Part shown: one piece after another, positions 10,412-19,501 of the stretch
Numbering within the stretch: the first letter of the stretch is position 1
How the letters are laid out: each line of letters opens with the position of its first letter
Assembly: GCF_022810305.1 (NCBI RefSeq)
Contig: NZ_JALGQH010000011.1
Coordinates: forward strand, 62,001 to 126,000
Source of the DNA: Rhodococcus sp. ARC_M6
GTDB lineage: Bacteria; Actinomycetota; Actinomycetes; Mycobacteriales; Mycobacteriaceae
Direction: 5' to 3'
Length of the DNA stretch: 64,000 nt
The notes under the pieces: generated by a model
Told to the model about the DNA's origin: nothing
What the model saw: the letters and a program-made list of their open reading frames with translations, nothing else
The model's database searches: none
Program-made: the position numbers and the translations under genes

Positions 10412-11336
10412 TTTGCAGGGCGGATACAAGCGCGGCGAACTGACAGTGCACCACGATGCGGACAAGCTTCGGCGAGTCTCGCGGGCATTGCGTGGCGTCG
10501 GACGCCAGGTGGCATTGGTGCCGACGATGGGTGCGCTTCATGCCGGCCACATCGAGCTGGTTCGTCAGGCAAAGCTCACGGGCGCCGTTGTGATCGTGTC
10601 CATCTTCGTCAATCCGTTGCAGTTCGGCACCGGCGAGGATCTGGACGCGTACCCGCGCACTCTCGACGCCGATCTGGAACTGCTTCGCCGCGAGGGCGTC
10701 GAGTTGGTGTTTGCACCGACAGTCAAGACGATGTACCCGCGTGGCCAGCGCACCACGATCCTGCCGGGACCGTTGGGTAGCGAACTCGAAGGCGGCGCAC
10801 GTCCGACGCACTTTGCGGGCATGTTGACGGTGGTGGCGAAGCTGCTGCAGATCGCTGCTCCCAATCACGCGTACTTCGGCGAGAAGGATTACCAGCAGCT
10901 GACGCTGATCCGTCAGATGGTGTGGGATCTCAACTTCGACGTGCAGATCATCGGGGTTCCGACGGTCCGTGAGTTCGACGGTTTGGCTTTGTCCTCGCGT
11001 AACCGCTACCTCGACGAGGGTCAGCGCACGGCTGCTGTTGCATTGTCGGCGGCCTTGATTGCCGGCGCACATGCCGCAGCGGGCGGAGCCGAAGGAATTC
11101 TCGAGACCGCACGCGCCGTGCTGGCTGCGGTTCCCGAGATCGAGGTGGATTATCTCGAGGTTCGCGGCGTTGATCTCGGACCCGCCCCGGAGCGCGGCGA
11201 CGGCCGTTTGTTGGTGGCCGCCAAGCTCGGTACGACGCGTCTGATCGACAACGTGGGCGTTGCTGTGGGAACAGGATTCCTCGAGCGCGACACCGATCCT
11301 TCCGCTGACGCTGTAGACGACCTGCTCGCTCACTGA
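10404..11336 (+). CDS. panC: Pantothenate synthetase
   Basis: ATP-dependent ligation of pantoate and beta-alanine. Family signatures are [11 protein letters not shown] (nucleotide site), [17 protein letters not shown] and LSSRNRYL. I place the start at GTG 10404 because AGGAGG at 10390-10395 is 8 bases before it; the other in-frame GTG at 10395 lies within that ribosome binding site. This gives 310 residues, one more than I recall for the M. tuberculosis enzyme. The start overlaps the upstream stop by 8 bases. Confidence 0.96.
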   Translation: MSDLQGGYKRGELTVHHDADKLRRVSRALRGVGRQVALVPTMGALHAGHIELVRQAKLTGAVVIVSIFVNPLQFGTGEDLDAYPRTLDADLELLRREGVELVFAPTVKTMYPRGQRTTILPGPLGSELEGGARPTHFAGMLTVVAKLLQIAAPNHAYFGEKDYQQLTLIRQMVWDLNFDVQIIGVPTVREFDGLALSSRNRYLDEGQRTAAVALSAALIAGAHAAAGGAEGILETARAVLAAVPEIEVDYLEVRGVDLGPAPERGDGRLLVAAKLGTTRLIDNVGVAVGTGFLERDTDPSADAVDDLLAH

Positions 11337-11363
11337 TCGCTTTTTACGAGAAGAGGCCCGGAA

Positions 11364-11810
11364 ATGTTTCGCACAATGATGAAGTCGAAGATCCACCGCG
11401 CCACGGTGACGCATGCCGACCTGCACTACGTCGGCTCGGTCACCGTCGATCAGGATCTGATGGATGCTGCTGATCTGCTCGAAGGTGAGCAGGTGTGCAT
11501 CGTCGACATCGACAACGGCGCCCGGCTCGAGACCTATGTCATTGCAGGTGAACGTGGCACCGGTGTCATCGGAATTAACGGTGCGGCAGCGCATTTGGTC
11601 AAGCCTGGCGATCTGGTCATCCTCATTGCGTATGGCGTGATGAATGAGCAGGAAGTCAAGGAGTACCAGCCGTGCGTGGTGTTCGTCGACGCTGACAACA
11701 AGCAGATCGAACTCGGCAGCGATCCGGCACATGCGCCGGAAGGTTCCGGTTTGATCACGCCGCGCATGCTGTCGACTTTGGATGCTTCGCGCGAATCCAG
11801 CCTGGTGTAG
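11364..11810 (+). CDS. panD: Aspartate 1-decarboxylase (pyruvoyl enzyme)
   Basis: Makes beta-alanine for PanC. The 148-residue proenzyme has the self-cleavage site Gly-Ser in HYVGSVTVD (about residues 22-30), where Ser becomes the pyruvoyl group, plus the [10 protein letters not shown] and GINGAAAHL segments. The C-terminal extension after about residue 118 is typical of actinobacterial PanD. It lies 27 bases after panC and 2 bases before coaX. Confidence 0.96.
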   Translation: MFRTMMKSKIHRATVTHADLHYVGSVTVDQDLMDAADLLEGEQVCIVDIDNGARLETYVIAGERGTGVIGINGAAAHLVKPGDLVILIAYGVMNEQEVKEYQPCVVFVDADNKQIELGSDPAHAPEGSGLITPRMLSTLDASRESSLV

Positions 11811-11812
11811 CG

Positions 11813-12628
11813 GTGCTGCTCACGGTCGATGTGCGGAACACCAACATCGTTCTGGGCCTGTTTTCCGGGGTCGGTGAGTATTCGAAGCTGGTGCAGGACT
11901 GGCGAATGCGTACCGACCCGCGGATGACGGCTGACGAGTTGGCGTTGACGTTCCGTGGGCTGCTGGGTCGCCACGTCGATGAAATCACCGGAGTTGCTGC
12001 GCTGTCGACTGTTCCGTCGGTGCTGCGCGAGATTCGGGTGATGCTCGAACGGTACTGGGGGCATGTTCCGCACGTGGTGGTCGAGCCCGGGGTTCGTACC
12101 GGGGTGCCGCTCCTGGTGGACAACCCCAAAGAGGTCGGTGCCGACCGGATCGTGAACAGCCTTGCCGCGCATTATCTTTACGAGAGTGCGTGCATCGTCG
12201 TCGATTTCGGTACCTCGACGTGTATCGACGTCATTTCGGCCAAGGGGGAGTTCCTCGGCGGTTGTATCGCACCGGGACTCGAGATCTCGACCGATGCCTT
12301 GGCGTCGCAGTCTGCCGCGCTGCGCAAGGTCGAGTTGGTCCGTCCACGTTCGGTGGTCGGAAAGAACACGGTGGAGTGCATGCAGTCCGGGGCCGTGTTC
12401 GGGTTTGCCGGACTGGTCGACGGTTTGGTGCGCCGTGTCCGTGAGGAGTTGCCGGAGTTCAGTGGCCCCGACGTGGCCGTCATAGCTACCGGAGACAGTG
12501 CGCCACTGATCATTCCGGAATCCTCCACCATCGAACACCTCGAACGCGATCTCACTCTGGAAGGGCTGAGGTTGGTGTTCGAACGCAATCAGGCGCGTCG
12601 TGGATCGGGTCGTCGGCCGGTCGAGTGA
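11813..12628 (+). CDS. coaX: Type III pantothenate kinase
   Basis: Phosphorylates pantothenate, the first step from pantothenate to coenzyme A. It is an ASKHA-fold enzyme of 271 residues with the N-terminal phosphate motif [10 protein letters not shown], the catalytic EVGADRIVN region and the adenosine motif [11 protein letters not shown]. The GTG start lies 2 bases after panD, completing a panC-panD-coaX unit. Confidence 0.95.
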   Translation: MLLTVDVRNTNIVLGLFSGVGEYSKLVQDWRMRTDPRMTADELALTFRGLLGRHVDEITGVAALSTVPSVLREIRVMLERYWGHVPHVVVEPGVRTGVPLLVDNPKEVGADRIVNSLAAHYLYESACIVVDFGTSTCIDVISAKGEFLGGCIAPGLEISTDALASQSAALRKVELVRPRSVVGKNTVECMQSGAVFGFAGLVDGLVRRVREELPEFSGPDVAVIATGDSAPLIIPESSTIEHLERDLTLEGLRLVFERNQARRGSGRRPVE

Positions 12629-12686
12629 CGAAGAAGATTCGGTTCACCTGTTTCGCGATTGCAGAAGTTATGCCACAATGGTCAAC

Positions 12687-12728
12687 GTGAATCGTTGCAT
12701 GAGTGCTCAGGAGTGTTGTCGAGGCTGA
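12687..12728 (+). CDS. Short cysteine-codon leader peptide (putative attenuator uORF)
   Basis: GTG at 12687 opens a 13-codon frame, M N R C M S A Q E C C R G, ending with TGA at 12726-12728. It has three cysteine codons, two of them adjacent just before the stop, and lies 40 bases upstream of the cysteine dioxygenase start. Cysteine-rich upstream ORFs before sulfur-metabolism genes are known from mycobacteria, where ribosome stalling at the Cys codons couples expression to cysteine supply. That mechanism is inferred here. The short sequence TCTCCTTGGAG around the downstream ribosome binding site could be part of the switch, but I see no long alternative hairpins. Confidence 0.55.
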   Translation: MNRCMSAQECCRG

Positions 12729-12768
12729 CCGCTGCCTTGACCAATTCACATCTCCTTGGAGCTAGCTC

Positions 12769-13404
12769 GTGCTATCCACATATTCTGCAGATCTCTCTGT
12801 TTTAGTCCCTACTCTTGCATCTGACGGCGACGTTTCCGCAGGTCGCAGCGCTAATCGCGGTTCGTCTGGACGGCGCCGCACCGGGGCTTCGTTGCCCACG
12901 CGGTTGCGTACCGCTGACCTCCTTCGCCTCACTGACGAGGGTGCCAACGGTGTTCTCGACGGACGTTTCGACCACCTCATCCCCGAAGCGTTTTCCACCA
13001 CGGAGCGGTGGGCAACTCGCCTGCATGCCGACGATGACGTCGATGTCTGGCTTATCAGTTGGGTGCCGGAACGCAACACCGAATTACATGACCATGCAGG
13101 ATCTTTCGGTGCGCTCACGGTGCTCAGTGGTTCGCTCACCGAATATCGTTGGGCTGGTGAAGAACTGCTGGAGCGTCAACTCGACGCCGGCGATCAAGCG
13201 GCCTTTCAACTCGGCTGGGTGCACGACGTCGTACGGACGCCGGAGGCATCCAGTGAGCCAATCGAAATCAGTGCTGATTCACCAACTTTGAGTGTTCATG
13301 CTTACTCGCCGCCATTGACGGCTATGTCCTTCTACGAAGTGACGGATCACCGCACACTTCGCCGCACCCGTACCGAGCTGACCGACCAGCCCGAAGGAGC
13401 CTGA
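12769..13404 (+). CDS. Cysteine dioxygenase family protein (cupin)
   Basis: Probable oxidation of cysteine, or a related thiol, to the sulfinic acid with non-haem iron. The protein has 211 residues with cupin motif 1, HDHAGSFGALTVLSGSLTEYRW (His pair at about residues 104 and 106), and motif 2, GWVHDVVRTPE, supplying the third His. The N-terminal 50 residues are poorly ordered and the true start could be the GTG used here, preceded by GGAG at 12758-12761, or an internal codon. The rhodanese gene follows 2 bases later. A cysteine-rich short ORF lies upstream. Confidence 0.8.
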   Translation: MLSTYSADLSVLVPTLASDGDVSAGRSANRGSSGRRRTGASLPTRLRTADLLRLTDEGANGVLDGRFDHLIPEAFSTTERWATRLHADDDVDVWLISWVPERNTELHDHAGSFGALTVLSGSLTEYRWAGEELLERQLDAGDQAAFQLGWVHDVVRTPEASSEPIEISADSPTLSVHAYSPPLTAMSFYEVTDHRTLRRTRTELTDQPEGA

Positions 13405-13406
13405 AA

Positions 13407-13829
13407 ATGACTATCGACCAAATGCTTGACGACGCCCGCGCTCAGATCGATCGCATGTACATTTTCCAGCTCACCGAGGCATTCCACCGCGGGGCGATCT
13501 TTGTCGATATTCGCCCGCAGGCTCAGCGCGCCATTGAAGGAACCCTTCCCGGCGCCCTCGCGATCGAGCGCAACGTCCTCGAATGGCGTCTGGATCCGAC
13601 CAGCAGCGCGCACCTCGCCCTGGCCACCGACCGCGACGTCGAGTGGGTCATCGTCTGCTCCGAGGGCTACACCTCGAGCCTGGCAGCTGCGTCGTTGCAG
13701 CAGCTCGGCCTGCGAAACGCTACCGATCTTGTGGGTGGTTACAAGGCCATCAAGGCTGCCGGGCTACTCGGTGCGCTCAGCGGTGTGCGTCATTGCACCC
13801 GTGAGTTGGCGGCGGTCGCGGCTCACTAG
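13407..13829 (+). CDS. Rhodanese-like sulfurtransferase
   Basis: A 140-residue single-domain rhodanese: the FVDIRPQAQRAIEGTLPGALAI block matches the conserved D-x-R strand, and VCSEGYTSSLAAASL carries the active-site cysteine (about residue 90) in the CxxGxxS loop. Its position 2 bases after a cysteine dioxygenase suggests the two act together in cysteine sulfur oxidation, for example handling persulfide or sulfite products. That is an inference from the operon; fusions and pairs of these two families are known in other bacteria. Confidence 0.85.
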   Translation: MTIDQMLDDARAQIDRMYIFQLTEAFHRGAIFVDIRPQAQRAIEGTLPGALAIERNVLEWRLDPTSSAHLALATDRDVEWVIVCSEGYTSSLAAASLQQLGLRNATDLVGGYKAIKAAGLLGALSGVRHCTRELAAVAAH

Positions 13830-14770
13830 CCCTGCTGTGCAGGAGACTGGCGGAACGATCTCGGACTCATGCCGTGATGGCGGGTGAATGCCGTCGTCAG
13901 CGCAAAGGGACTGGAGTAGCCCACTTCTCGTGCGATGGACGACACCGTTCGGCTCGGGTCGGCCAGTAGATTCGCGGCAACGGAGAGTCGCCACTGCGTC
14001 AGATACCCAACTGGTCCGATGCCTAATTGTGCGGTGAATCGGCGCGCGAAAGCGGCACGGGAACAGCCGGTTTCATGGGCCAAGCTTTCGACGGTCCACC
14101 GGTGTTCCGGTCGGTTGTGCATGAGCCGCAAGGCATGACCGATGACGGGATCTTCGTACGCTGTGATCCACTGTGGTGCGCAATCCGGATGCTCGGTGAA
14201 CCACGTTCGGACCGTTGAAATCAGTACCAAGTCGAGGAGACGATCAAGCAAGACTTCCTGTCCCGGTCCGTCGGCGGATATCTGTTGCCCCAGAAGCTTT
14301 GTCATCGAATCGGTTTCGGTGCTTCCTGGTACGACCGCGACAGGTGAAAGACTGTCGAGAATCTGCCGACTGACGTAGCTGTCCAAACGGTATGTGCCCG
14401 TGAGCATGACGGTCTGGCCGTTCGTCGAGTTACCCCAGGTGCGAATGCCGAGAACCGACATGTCCTCGAGTGGCGAACCGTCGACCGCGGTGCAGTTCTG
14501 CATTTCGTCGATGATGACGTGAATCGGGGTGTCGGGATGGTCGGCAACTCTGTAGGAGTCGGGTCCACGCAGAAGCGCGACGTCTCCGGTTGCAAGGTTC
14601 TCTGTCTGTCCGGTATCCGAGATGACGACGGCACTGCCGCGGAGGACAGCCAGCACCGTGACTGGCGCGTGGTCTTCGATGCGAAGTGACCAGGGCGGAT
14701 CAAGAAGTGAACGCAGCAGAAATGCTCCCTCTGCCCGCGATCCCGACAGCATCATCGACAGTGCATCCAT
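13826..14770 (-). CDS. AraC family transcriptional regulator with N-terminal cupin
   Basis: A 314-residue regulator. The N-terminal half is an AraC-type cupin_6 sensor (VTVLAVLRGSAVVISDTG). The C-terminal part (about residues 210-312) holds two helix-turn-helix motifs, with ESLAHETGCSRAAFARRFT and SIAREVGYSSPFALTTAFTRHHG as recognition helices. It is divergent from the NmrA-like reductase and DUF1772 genes and probably controls them; the 80-base intergenic space would hold the operator. The 3' end overlaps the rhodanese stop by 4 bases on the opposite strand. Confidence 0.9.
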   Translation of the reverse strand: MDALSMMLSGSRAEGAFLLRSLLDPPWSLRIEDHAPVTVLAVLRGSAVVISDTGQTENLATGDVALLRGPDSYRVADHPDTPIHVIIDEMQNCTAVDGSPLEDMSVLGIRTWGNSTNGQTVMLTGTYRLDSYVSRQILDSLSPVAVVPGSTETDSMTKLLGQQISADGPGQEVLLDRLLDLVLISTVRTWFTEHPDCAPQWITAYEDPVIGHALRLMHNRPEHRWTVESLAHETGCSRAAFARRFTAQLGIGPVGYLTQWRLSVAANLLADPSRTVSSIAREVGYSSPFALTTAFTRHHGMSPRSFRQSPAQQG

Positions 14771-14850
14771 GATTGAACGGTAGACGCAGACGTATGTTTC
14801 TGCGACTTTCAGCTATGGATCGTATTGAATCGGCGCGGTCGAATGAGTAC

Positions 14851-15684
14851 ATGACTTCAACATCTGACATTCAATCGGCGGTAGTGATCGGCGGTACCGG
14901 AAAAACCGGTAAGCGCGTCGCACAGAGGTTGGCGGCGGCGGGAGTGGAAACCCGAATCACGTCCAGAACATCCGGGACGGTTTTCGACTGGAATGACCGC
15001 GATACTTGGCGCGCGGCGGTGACTGGCGTCGACGGTGCGTATGTGACGTACGCACCCGATCTGGCGGTGCCCGAATCGAGTGCTGATGTTCAAGAATTCG
15101 CGGACGTTGCACAACGTAGTGGTGTTCGCCGGATCGTTCTCCTGTCGGGCCGCGGTGAACCGGCCGCACAGAAAGCGGAGCAGACTCTTTCTGCGAGTGG
15201 CTTGGAATGGGCCGTGGTGCAGGCAAGTTGGTTCGCCCAGAACTTCAGTGAGGGATATCTTCTCGAACCGATTCAGGCCGGGCACCTGGCACTTCCGGTC
15301 GGCGGGGTGGGGGAGCCGTTCATCGACGTCGACGATCTCGCGGATGTTGCGGTAGCTGCATTGACGCGTGCGGAACTTGTCGGCCGAGTTCTCAAGGTGA
15401 CAGGTCCGCGAACACTGACATTCGGAGAGGCGGTGGATGCGATTTCGGTGGCGTCGGGACGCCCGGTGTCATTCGAAACAATTGAACTGCAACAGTTTTC
15501 CGAAGGAATGAAGGAGTCGGGTGTTCCCGATGACGTTGTCGGCCTCCTGGCGTACCTGTTCTCCGACGTTCTCGACGGACGCAACGACTATGCGACCGGC
15601 GTTGTCGAGGAGGTGTTGAGAAGGCCGGCTAGGGATTTCAGCGTCTTTGCTGCTGAGGCCGCGCGAGCGGGGGTCTGGTCGTGA
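14851..15684 (+). CDS. NmrA-like NAD(P)-binding oxidoreductase
   Basis: A 277-residue atypical short-chain dehydrogenase of the NmrA/SDR_a5 group, with dinucleotide motif VIGGTGKTGKRVAQRLAAAG at residues about 12-31 and no Tyr-x-x-x-Lys catalytic pair that I can place with confidence. The start at ATG 14851 gives a conventional N-terminus directly before the Rossmann strand. An in-frame upstream ATG at 14773 would add a basic 26-residue extension. It is divergent from the AraC regulator and overlaps the DUF1772 gene start (GTGA). Substrate unknown. Confidence 0.85.
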   Translation: MTSTSDIQSAVVIGGTGKTGKRVAQRLAAAGVETRITSRTSGTVFDWNDRDTWRAAVTGVDGAYVTYAPDLAVPESSADVQEFADVAQRSGVRRIVLLSGRGEPAAQKAEQTLSASGLEWAVVQASWFAQNFSEGYLLEPIQAGHLALPVGGVGEPFIDVDDLADVAVAALTRAELVGRVLKVTGPRTLTFGEAVDAISVASGRPVSFETIELQQFSEGMKESGVPDDVVGLLAYLFSDVLDGRNDYATGVVEEVLRRPARDFSVFAAEAARAGVWS

Positions 15685-16184
15685 AGAAAGAGGAAGTCGT
15701 GTTGGAACTCCTGATCGGGTTGACCGCTGTCGGTGCGCTACTTGCCGGTGGCGCATTGTTCGCATTTTCGTCTTTCGTGATGACGGCTCTGAGATCGGTG
15801 GATGCGCACTCCGCAATCACGTCGATGCAGGCGATGAATGTCGAAGCGCCGCGTAGCGCGTTGATGCTGCCTCTGGTGGGATCGGCAGTCACAGCGATCG
15901 CTGCAGCAGTCTGGGCATCGATATCGAGACCGGAAGGCTGGGTTCTCGCCCTCGTCGGATGCGTCGGCGTTCTCGCTGCGTTTGCCGTGACCGTGATCTA
16001 CCACGTACCCCGCAACGACGCCTTTGCATCGGTCGGGACTGCCGACGAAGCATCCTGGACTGCTTACGCGGCCGGCTGGACGATGTGGAATCACGTTCGC
16101 GTCGGCCTCTACCTGGCGTCGGGAATCGTGCTCGCCGTCTCAGCAGTACTACCAGCGATACGCACGGTGGACGTGGCCCAGTAG
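15681..16184 (+). CDS. DUF1772 (anthrone oxygenase-like) membrane protein
   Basis: A 167-residue protein with four hydrophobic segments (about residues 8-35, 57-78, 84-105 and 133-155) and the NDAF and WNHVR motifs characteristic of DUF1772 proteins. Some family members are linked to anthrone oxygenation, but most are uncharacterised. The GTG start overlaps the NmrA-like gene stop, so the pair forms a two-gene operon under the divergent AraC regulator. Confidence 0.8.
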   Translation: MKKEEVVLELLIGLTAVGALLAGGALFAFSSFVMTALRSVDAHSAITSMQAMNVEAPRSALMLPLVGSAVTAIAAAVWASISRPEGWVLALVGCVGVLAAFAVTVIYHVPRNDAFASVGTADEASWTAYAAGWTMWNHVRVGLYLASGIVLAVSAVLPAIRTVDVAQ

Positions 16185-16195
16185 TCTTGTACCCC

Positions 16196-17707
16196 GTGAG
16201 TGATGTAGAAGCGCAGCCAGTCGACGACACCCCCGAGCAGCTCCGGATCCGACGCGAAAAGCGTGAGCGAATCCTGGCGCAAGGGCAGGAGGCGTACCCG
16301 GTCTCCGTGGATCGCACCCACACCTTGGCGCAGATCCGCGCCGAGTATCCGGAACTCGAGCCTGACACCGCTACCGGCGTGATTGTCGGCGTCGTCGGCC
16401 GCGTCATCTTCATGCGCAATACCGGCAAGCTGTGCTTCGCCACCCTGCAAGAGGGCGACGGTACCCAACTGCAGGCCATGATCAGCCTCGCCGGCGTTGG
16501 CGAAGACGCATTGGCGGCCTGGAAGTCCGACATCGACCTCGGCGACTTCGTCTTCATTCACGGCGAGGTCATCAGCTCCCGCCGCGGTGAGCTCAGTGTG
16601 ATGGCCGACGCGTGGCAGATCGCCTCCAAGGCGCTGCGTCCGCTGCCGGTCGCGCACAAGGAGATGAGCGAAGAGTCCCGCGTGCGTCAGCGCTACGCAG
16701 ACCTGATCATTCGCCCGGAAGCTCGCGACAACGCACGCAAGCGCGTCGCGGTGGTTCGCGCACTGCGCAATTCGCTCGAAGATCGCGGATTCCTCGAGGT
16801 CGAGACACCGATGCTGCAGACGCTGCACGGCGGCGCTGCGGCGCGTCCGTTCGTCACACATTCCAATGCACTCGACATCGATCTGTACCTGCGTATCGCG
16901 CCGGAACTGTTCCTTAAGCGTTGTGTTGTCGGCGGCATCGAGAAGGTCTTCGAGATCAACCGCAACTTCCGCAACGAGGGCGTCGACTCCACTCACTCGC
17001 CCGAGTTCGCGATGCTCGAGACGTACGAGGCTTACGGGACTTACGACGATTCCGCGAAGATGATCCGCGAACTCGTTCAGGAAGTCGCGCAGGCGGCATT
17101 CGGTACCCAGGTCCTCACACTTGCCGACGGTTCCGAATACGACGTCAGTGGCGAGTGGCAGGTTCTCGAGATGTACCCGTCGCTGTCGGCGGCCATCGGT
17201 ACCGAGGTCACCCCGGATACGACGGTCGACGAACTTCTTGCCTTGGCGGAGAAGGTCGGCCTCGAGGTTCCCAAGGACAAGGGCTACGGCCACGGAAAGC
17301 TCGTTGAAGAACTGTGGGAGCACCAGTGCGGCGATCAGCTGTACATGCCGACGTTCGTGCGCGACTTCCCCGTGGAAACGTCACCGTTGACGCGTGATCA
17401 CCGCAGCAAGAAGGGTGTCACGGAGAAGTGGGACCTCTATATTCGCGGTTTCGAGTTGGCCACCGGCTACTCGGAGTTGGTTGACCCGGTCATCCAGCGT
17501 GAACGTTTTGTCGATCAGGCGAGACTCGCGTCGGCCGGTGACGACGAAGCCATGGTCCTGGACGAGGAATTCCTCGCAGCCATGGAGCAGGGCATGCCGC
17601 CGACCACGGGAACCGGCATGGGTATCGATCGTCTGCTGATGGCCCTCACCGGCCTCGGTATTCGTGAGACGATTCTGTTCCCGATCGTGCGGCCGTCAGC
17701 TCGCTAG
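16196..17707 (+). CDS. lysS: Lysyl-tRNA synthetase, class II
   Basis: Charges tRNA-Lys. The 503-residue product has an N-terminal OB-fold anticodon-binding domain (about residues 50-160) and a class II catalytic core with motif 2 [20 protein letters not shown] and motif 3 [13 protein letters not shown] near the C-terminus. The GTG at 16196 is chosen because it gives the normal length; the frame is open further upstream into the DUF1772 gene. It is followed by a strong terminator hairpin and is syntenic with the coaX-lysS-lsr2-clpC order of mycobacteria. Confidence 0.96.
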   Translation: MSDVEAQPVDDTPEQLRIRREKRERILAQGQEAYPVSVDRTHTLAQIRAEYPELEPDTATGVIVGVVGRVIFMRNTGKLCFATLQEGDGTQLQAMISLAGVGEDALAAWKSDIDLGDFVFIHGEVISSRRGELSVMADAWQIASKALRPLPVAHKEMSEESRVRQRYADLIIRPEARDNARKRVAVVRALRNSLEDRGFLEVETPMLQTLHGGAAARPFVTHSNALDIDLYLRIAPELFLKRCVVGGIEKVFEINRNFRNEGVDSTHSPEFAMLETYEAYGTYDDSAKMIRELVQEVAQAAFGTQVLTLADGSEYDVSGEWQVLEMYPSLSAAIGTEVTPDTTVDELLALAEKVGLEVPKDKGYGHGKLVEELWEHQCGDQLYMPTFVRDFPVETSPLTRDHRSKKGVTEKWDLYIRGFELATGYSELVDPVIQRERFVDQARLASAGDDEAMVLDEEFLAAMEQGMPPTTGTGMGIDRLLMALTGLGIRETILFPIVRPSAR

Positions 17708-17721
17708 ATTTTTACACGATG

Positions 17722-17757
17722 AGGGTTCGGCCGCATATGCTGCGGCCGAACCCTTTT
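17722..17757 (+). terminator. Rho-independent terminator after lysS
   Basis: A perfect 14-bp stem (17722-17735 with 17741-17754) closes a 5-base loop and is followed by a short T run at 17754-17757. It lies 14 bases after the lysS stop. Confidence 0.85.
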
Positions 17758-18050
17758 CAGTTTGGTCGCTCCCACGGAATTCGGTACGGTTCGTCCTTCA
17801 ATTCGATTTGATCCCAAGGGCATTTGCCGGCAGTTGCACTCTGGGCATACTGGCGAACTTCAGGTGGCGCGCCATCTTCTCCTAGCCGCTGAATTCTCGC
17901 CCGAGCGGGCTCGGCGAGGTATCCATAACTACCTCGATGAGCGGCGACGAAGCTCTGTTTCTCAGTGAAACGCGGACAATTGGGGCGGAACAGGATCCTG
18001 CATAAAGCAGACAGGACGTTCGTCCAAGTGTTAACGTCGCAGCTTGTCAA
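17757..18050 (-). CDS. Possible small hypothetical protein
   Basis: An open frame of 97 codons on the minus strand in the 372-base gap between lysS and lsr2; the stop abuts the lysS terminator. The C-terminal half (residues about 38-97) reads like an ordinary soluble protein, including EPARARIQRLGEDGAP and KCPWDQIELKDEP. The N-terminal part is unconvincing and the start is uncertain. No family is recognised. If it is not a gene, this gap holds only the lysS terminator and the lsr2 promoter region. Confidence 0.3.
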   Translation of the reverse strand: MTSCDVNTWTNVLSALCRILFRPNCPRFTEKQSFVAAHRGSYGYLAEPARARIQRLGEDGAPPEVRQYAQSATAGKCPWDQIELKDEPYRIPWERPN

Positions 18051-18079
18051 GCATTTTTACAACGAGTGGGGACGGGGTC

Positions 18080-18418
18080 ATGGCGAAGAAAGTTGTCGTC
18101 ACATTGGTTGACGATCTCGACAAGGGTTCGCAGGCTGACGAGACTGTCGAATTCTCGATCGACGGGGTCGGATACGAAATCGATCTGACGTCAGCGCATG
18201 CTGCGGAACTTCGAGATATGTTGAGCGCGTGGATTTCTCACGCGCGAAAATCTGATGCACGCAAGGGGGTCAATGGTGCGACGTCGAAGTATCGTCCGAT
18301 TTCCGAACGTGATGAGAGCGCGAACATTCGTGAGTGGGCAAAGGCCGCCGGCTATGTGATGGCTCCGCGCGGTCGCATCGCGATCGAAGTGCGCAAGGCC
18401 TACGAGAACGCAATCTGA
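18080..18418 (+). CDS. lsr2: Nucleoid-associated protein Lsr2 (H-NS-like)
   Basis: A 112-residue xenogeneic silencer that bridges AT-rich DNA. The N-terminal oligomerisation domain starts AKKVVVTLVDDLDKG and the C-terminal DNA-binding domain carries the AT-hook-like Arg-Gly-Arg in MAPRGRI (about residues 97-99) after REWAKAAGY. The ATG at 18080, after GGGGTC, gives the family-standard start; an upstream GTG at 18044 is in frame but not needed. Synteny with clpC is as in mycobacteria, although two lipase genes separate them here. Confidence 0.96.
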   Translation: MAKKVVVTLVDDLDKGSQADETVEFSIDGVGYEIDLTSAHAAELRDMLSAWISHARKSDARKGVNGATSKYRPISERDESANIREWAKAAGYVMAPRGRIAIEVRKAYENAI

Positions 18419-18534
18419 GTAGATACAAGCGTCGACTGGGCAGATTTCGGACTCACTTCCTCGAAACGCTGTGCAGGCAGGTGTCGGTTTGTTAGCGTCG
18501 CGTCCGTTCGCATCTGTCATCAGAGGAGTCGATC

Positions 18535-19482
18535 GTGCGCAGAATCGGTATTTTCGGGGGAGCGGTTCTTGCCGCGGTAATGCTCGTCGGGACACTGTCG
18601 GCGTCGGTGGCGTCGGCGCAGACCCCCTTGCCTGTCCCCAATGCATTTCTTGCCGGCGTTCCGCTGGAGCTGGGCAATCCGGGCGGATCTGCTCCGGGAT
18701 CGAATGATTTTTCATGCAAGCCGACTGCAGCGCATCCCAATCCTGTTGTGCTCGTGCATGGTACGGGTGGCAATCGTCAGACCAACTGGGCTACCTACGC
18801 GCCGTTGCTTGCCAATGAGGGCTACTGCGTTTTCGCATTGACCTACGGCAATTTTCCCGATCAGCCCTGGCCGCTATCGGCTATCGGTGCGATGCAGGAA
18901 ATTCCCTCCAGTGCAGAACAATTGTCGAGTTTTGTCGATAAAGTTCTAGCGGCGACCGGTGCCGAAAAAGTTGACCTGATCGGCCATTCTCAGGGCACGA
19001 TCATCAGTGGCTATTACGCCAAGTCTCTCGGCGGTGCAGGCAAGGTGGACAACGTCGTCTCGGTGGCGCCGCTGTGGAAAGGAACGCTCGGGAACGAGCA
19101 GGTAAGCATCGGCCGCACTCTGCGTGATCTCGGAGTATCCGAGGCGGCGCAGGCCGGGTTTCCGATCTGCAAGGCCTGCCTGAACATGGGGGCGGGTTCG
19201 GACTTCATCGAGGATCTTCGCGCCGGCGGCGTTTATGTGCCCAGTGTTCGCTACACCAACATCACGACGCGATACGACGAACTGGTCCTTCCGTACACCA
19301 ACGGTCTGGAACCGGGCCCGAATGCAACAAACATCGTTGTGCAGGACGGTTGCGAGCAGGACATATCCGATCACCTTGCGATTGCCGCGTCGCTGCGAGC
19401 TGCAACGTTTGCTCTCAACGCGCTCGACCCTGCGCACCTGCGACCGGTACCGTGCAATCCGGTCTGGCCCATCGTGGGCTGA
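18535..19482 (+). CDS. Secreted alpha/beta-hydrolase lipase, first of a tandem pair
   Basis: A 315-residue exported esterase or lipase of the class 2 type. The signal peptide spans residues 1-28 with an Ala-Ser-Ala cleavage site before QTPLPVP. VVLVHGTGGNRQTNW forms the oxyanion region, and IGHSQGT (about residue 145) is the nucleophile elbow with the catalytic Ser. A late SDHLAIA supplies the probable catalytic His. Several cysteine pairs (SCKP, GYC, QDGCEQD, PVPCNP) would form disulfides outside the cell. The substrate is unknown; triacylglycerol or ester hydrolysis is assumed. It was probably duplicated to give the next gene. Confidence 0.88.
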   Translation: MRRIGIFGGAVLAAVMLVGTLSASVASAQTPLPVPNAFLAGVPLELGNPGGSAPGSNDFSCKPTAAHPNPVVLVHGTGGNRQTNWATYAPLLANEGYCVFALTYGNFPDQPWPLSAIGAMQEIPSSAEQLSSFVDKVLAATGAEKVDLIGHSQGTIISGYYAKSLGGAGKVDNVVSVAPLWKGTLGNEQVSIGRTLRDLGVSEAAQAGFPICKACLNMGAGSDFIEDLRAGGVYVPSVRYTNITTRYDELVLPYTNGLEPGPNATNIVVQDGCEQDISDHLAIAASLRAATFALNALDPAHLRPVPCNPVWPIVG

Positions 19483-19501
19483 GTGGGGAATGGAGCTTGC
19501 G

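Noticed and set aside
12751-12768. Attenuator hairpin TCTCC-TTGGAG before the cysteine dioxygenase gene
   Set aside because: The loop would be only two bases and the stem too short to act alone; kept only as a possible part of a larger switch.
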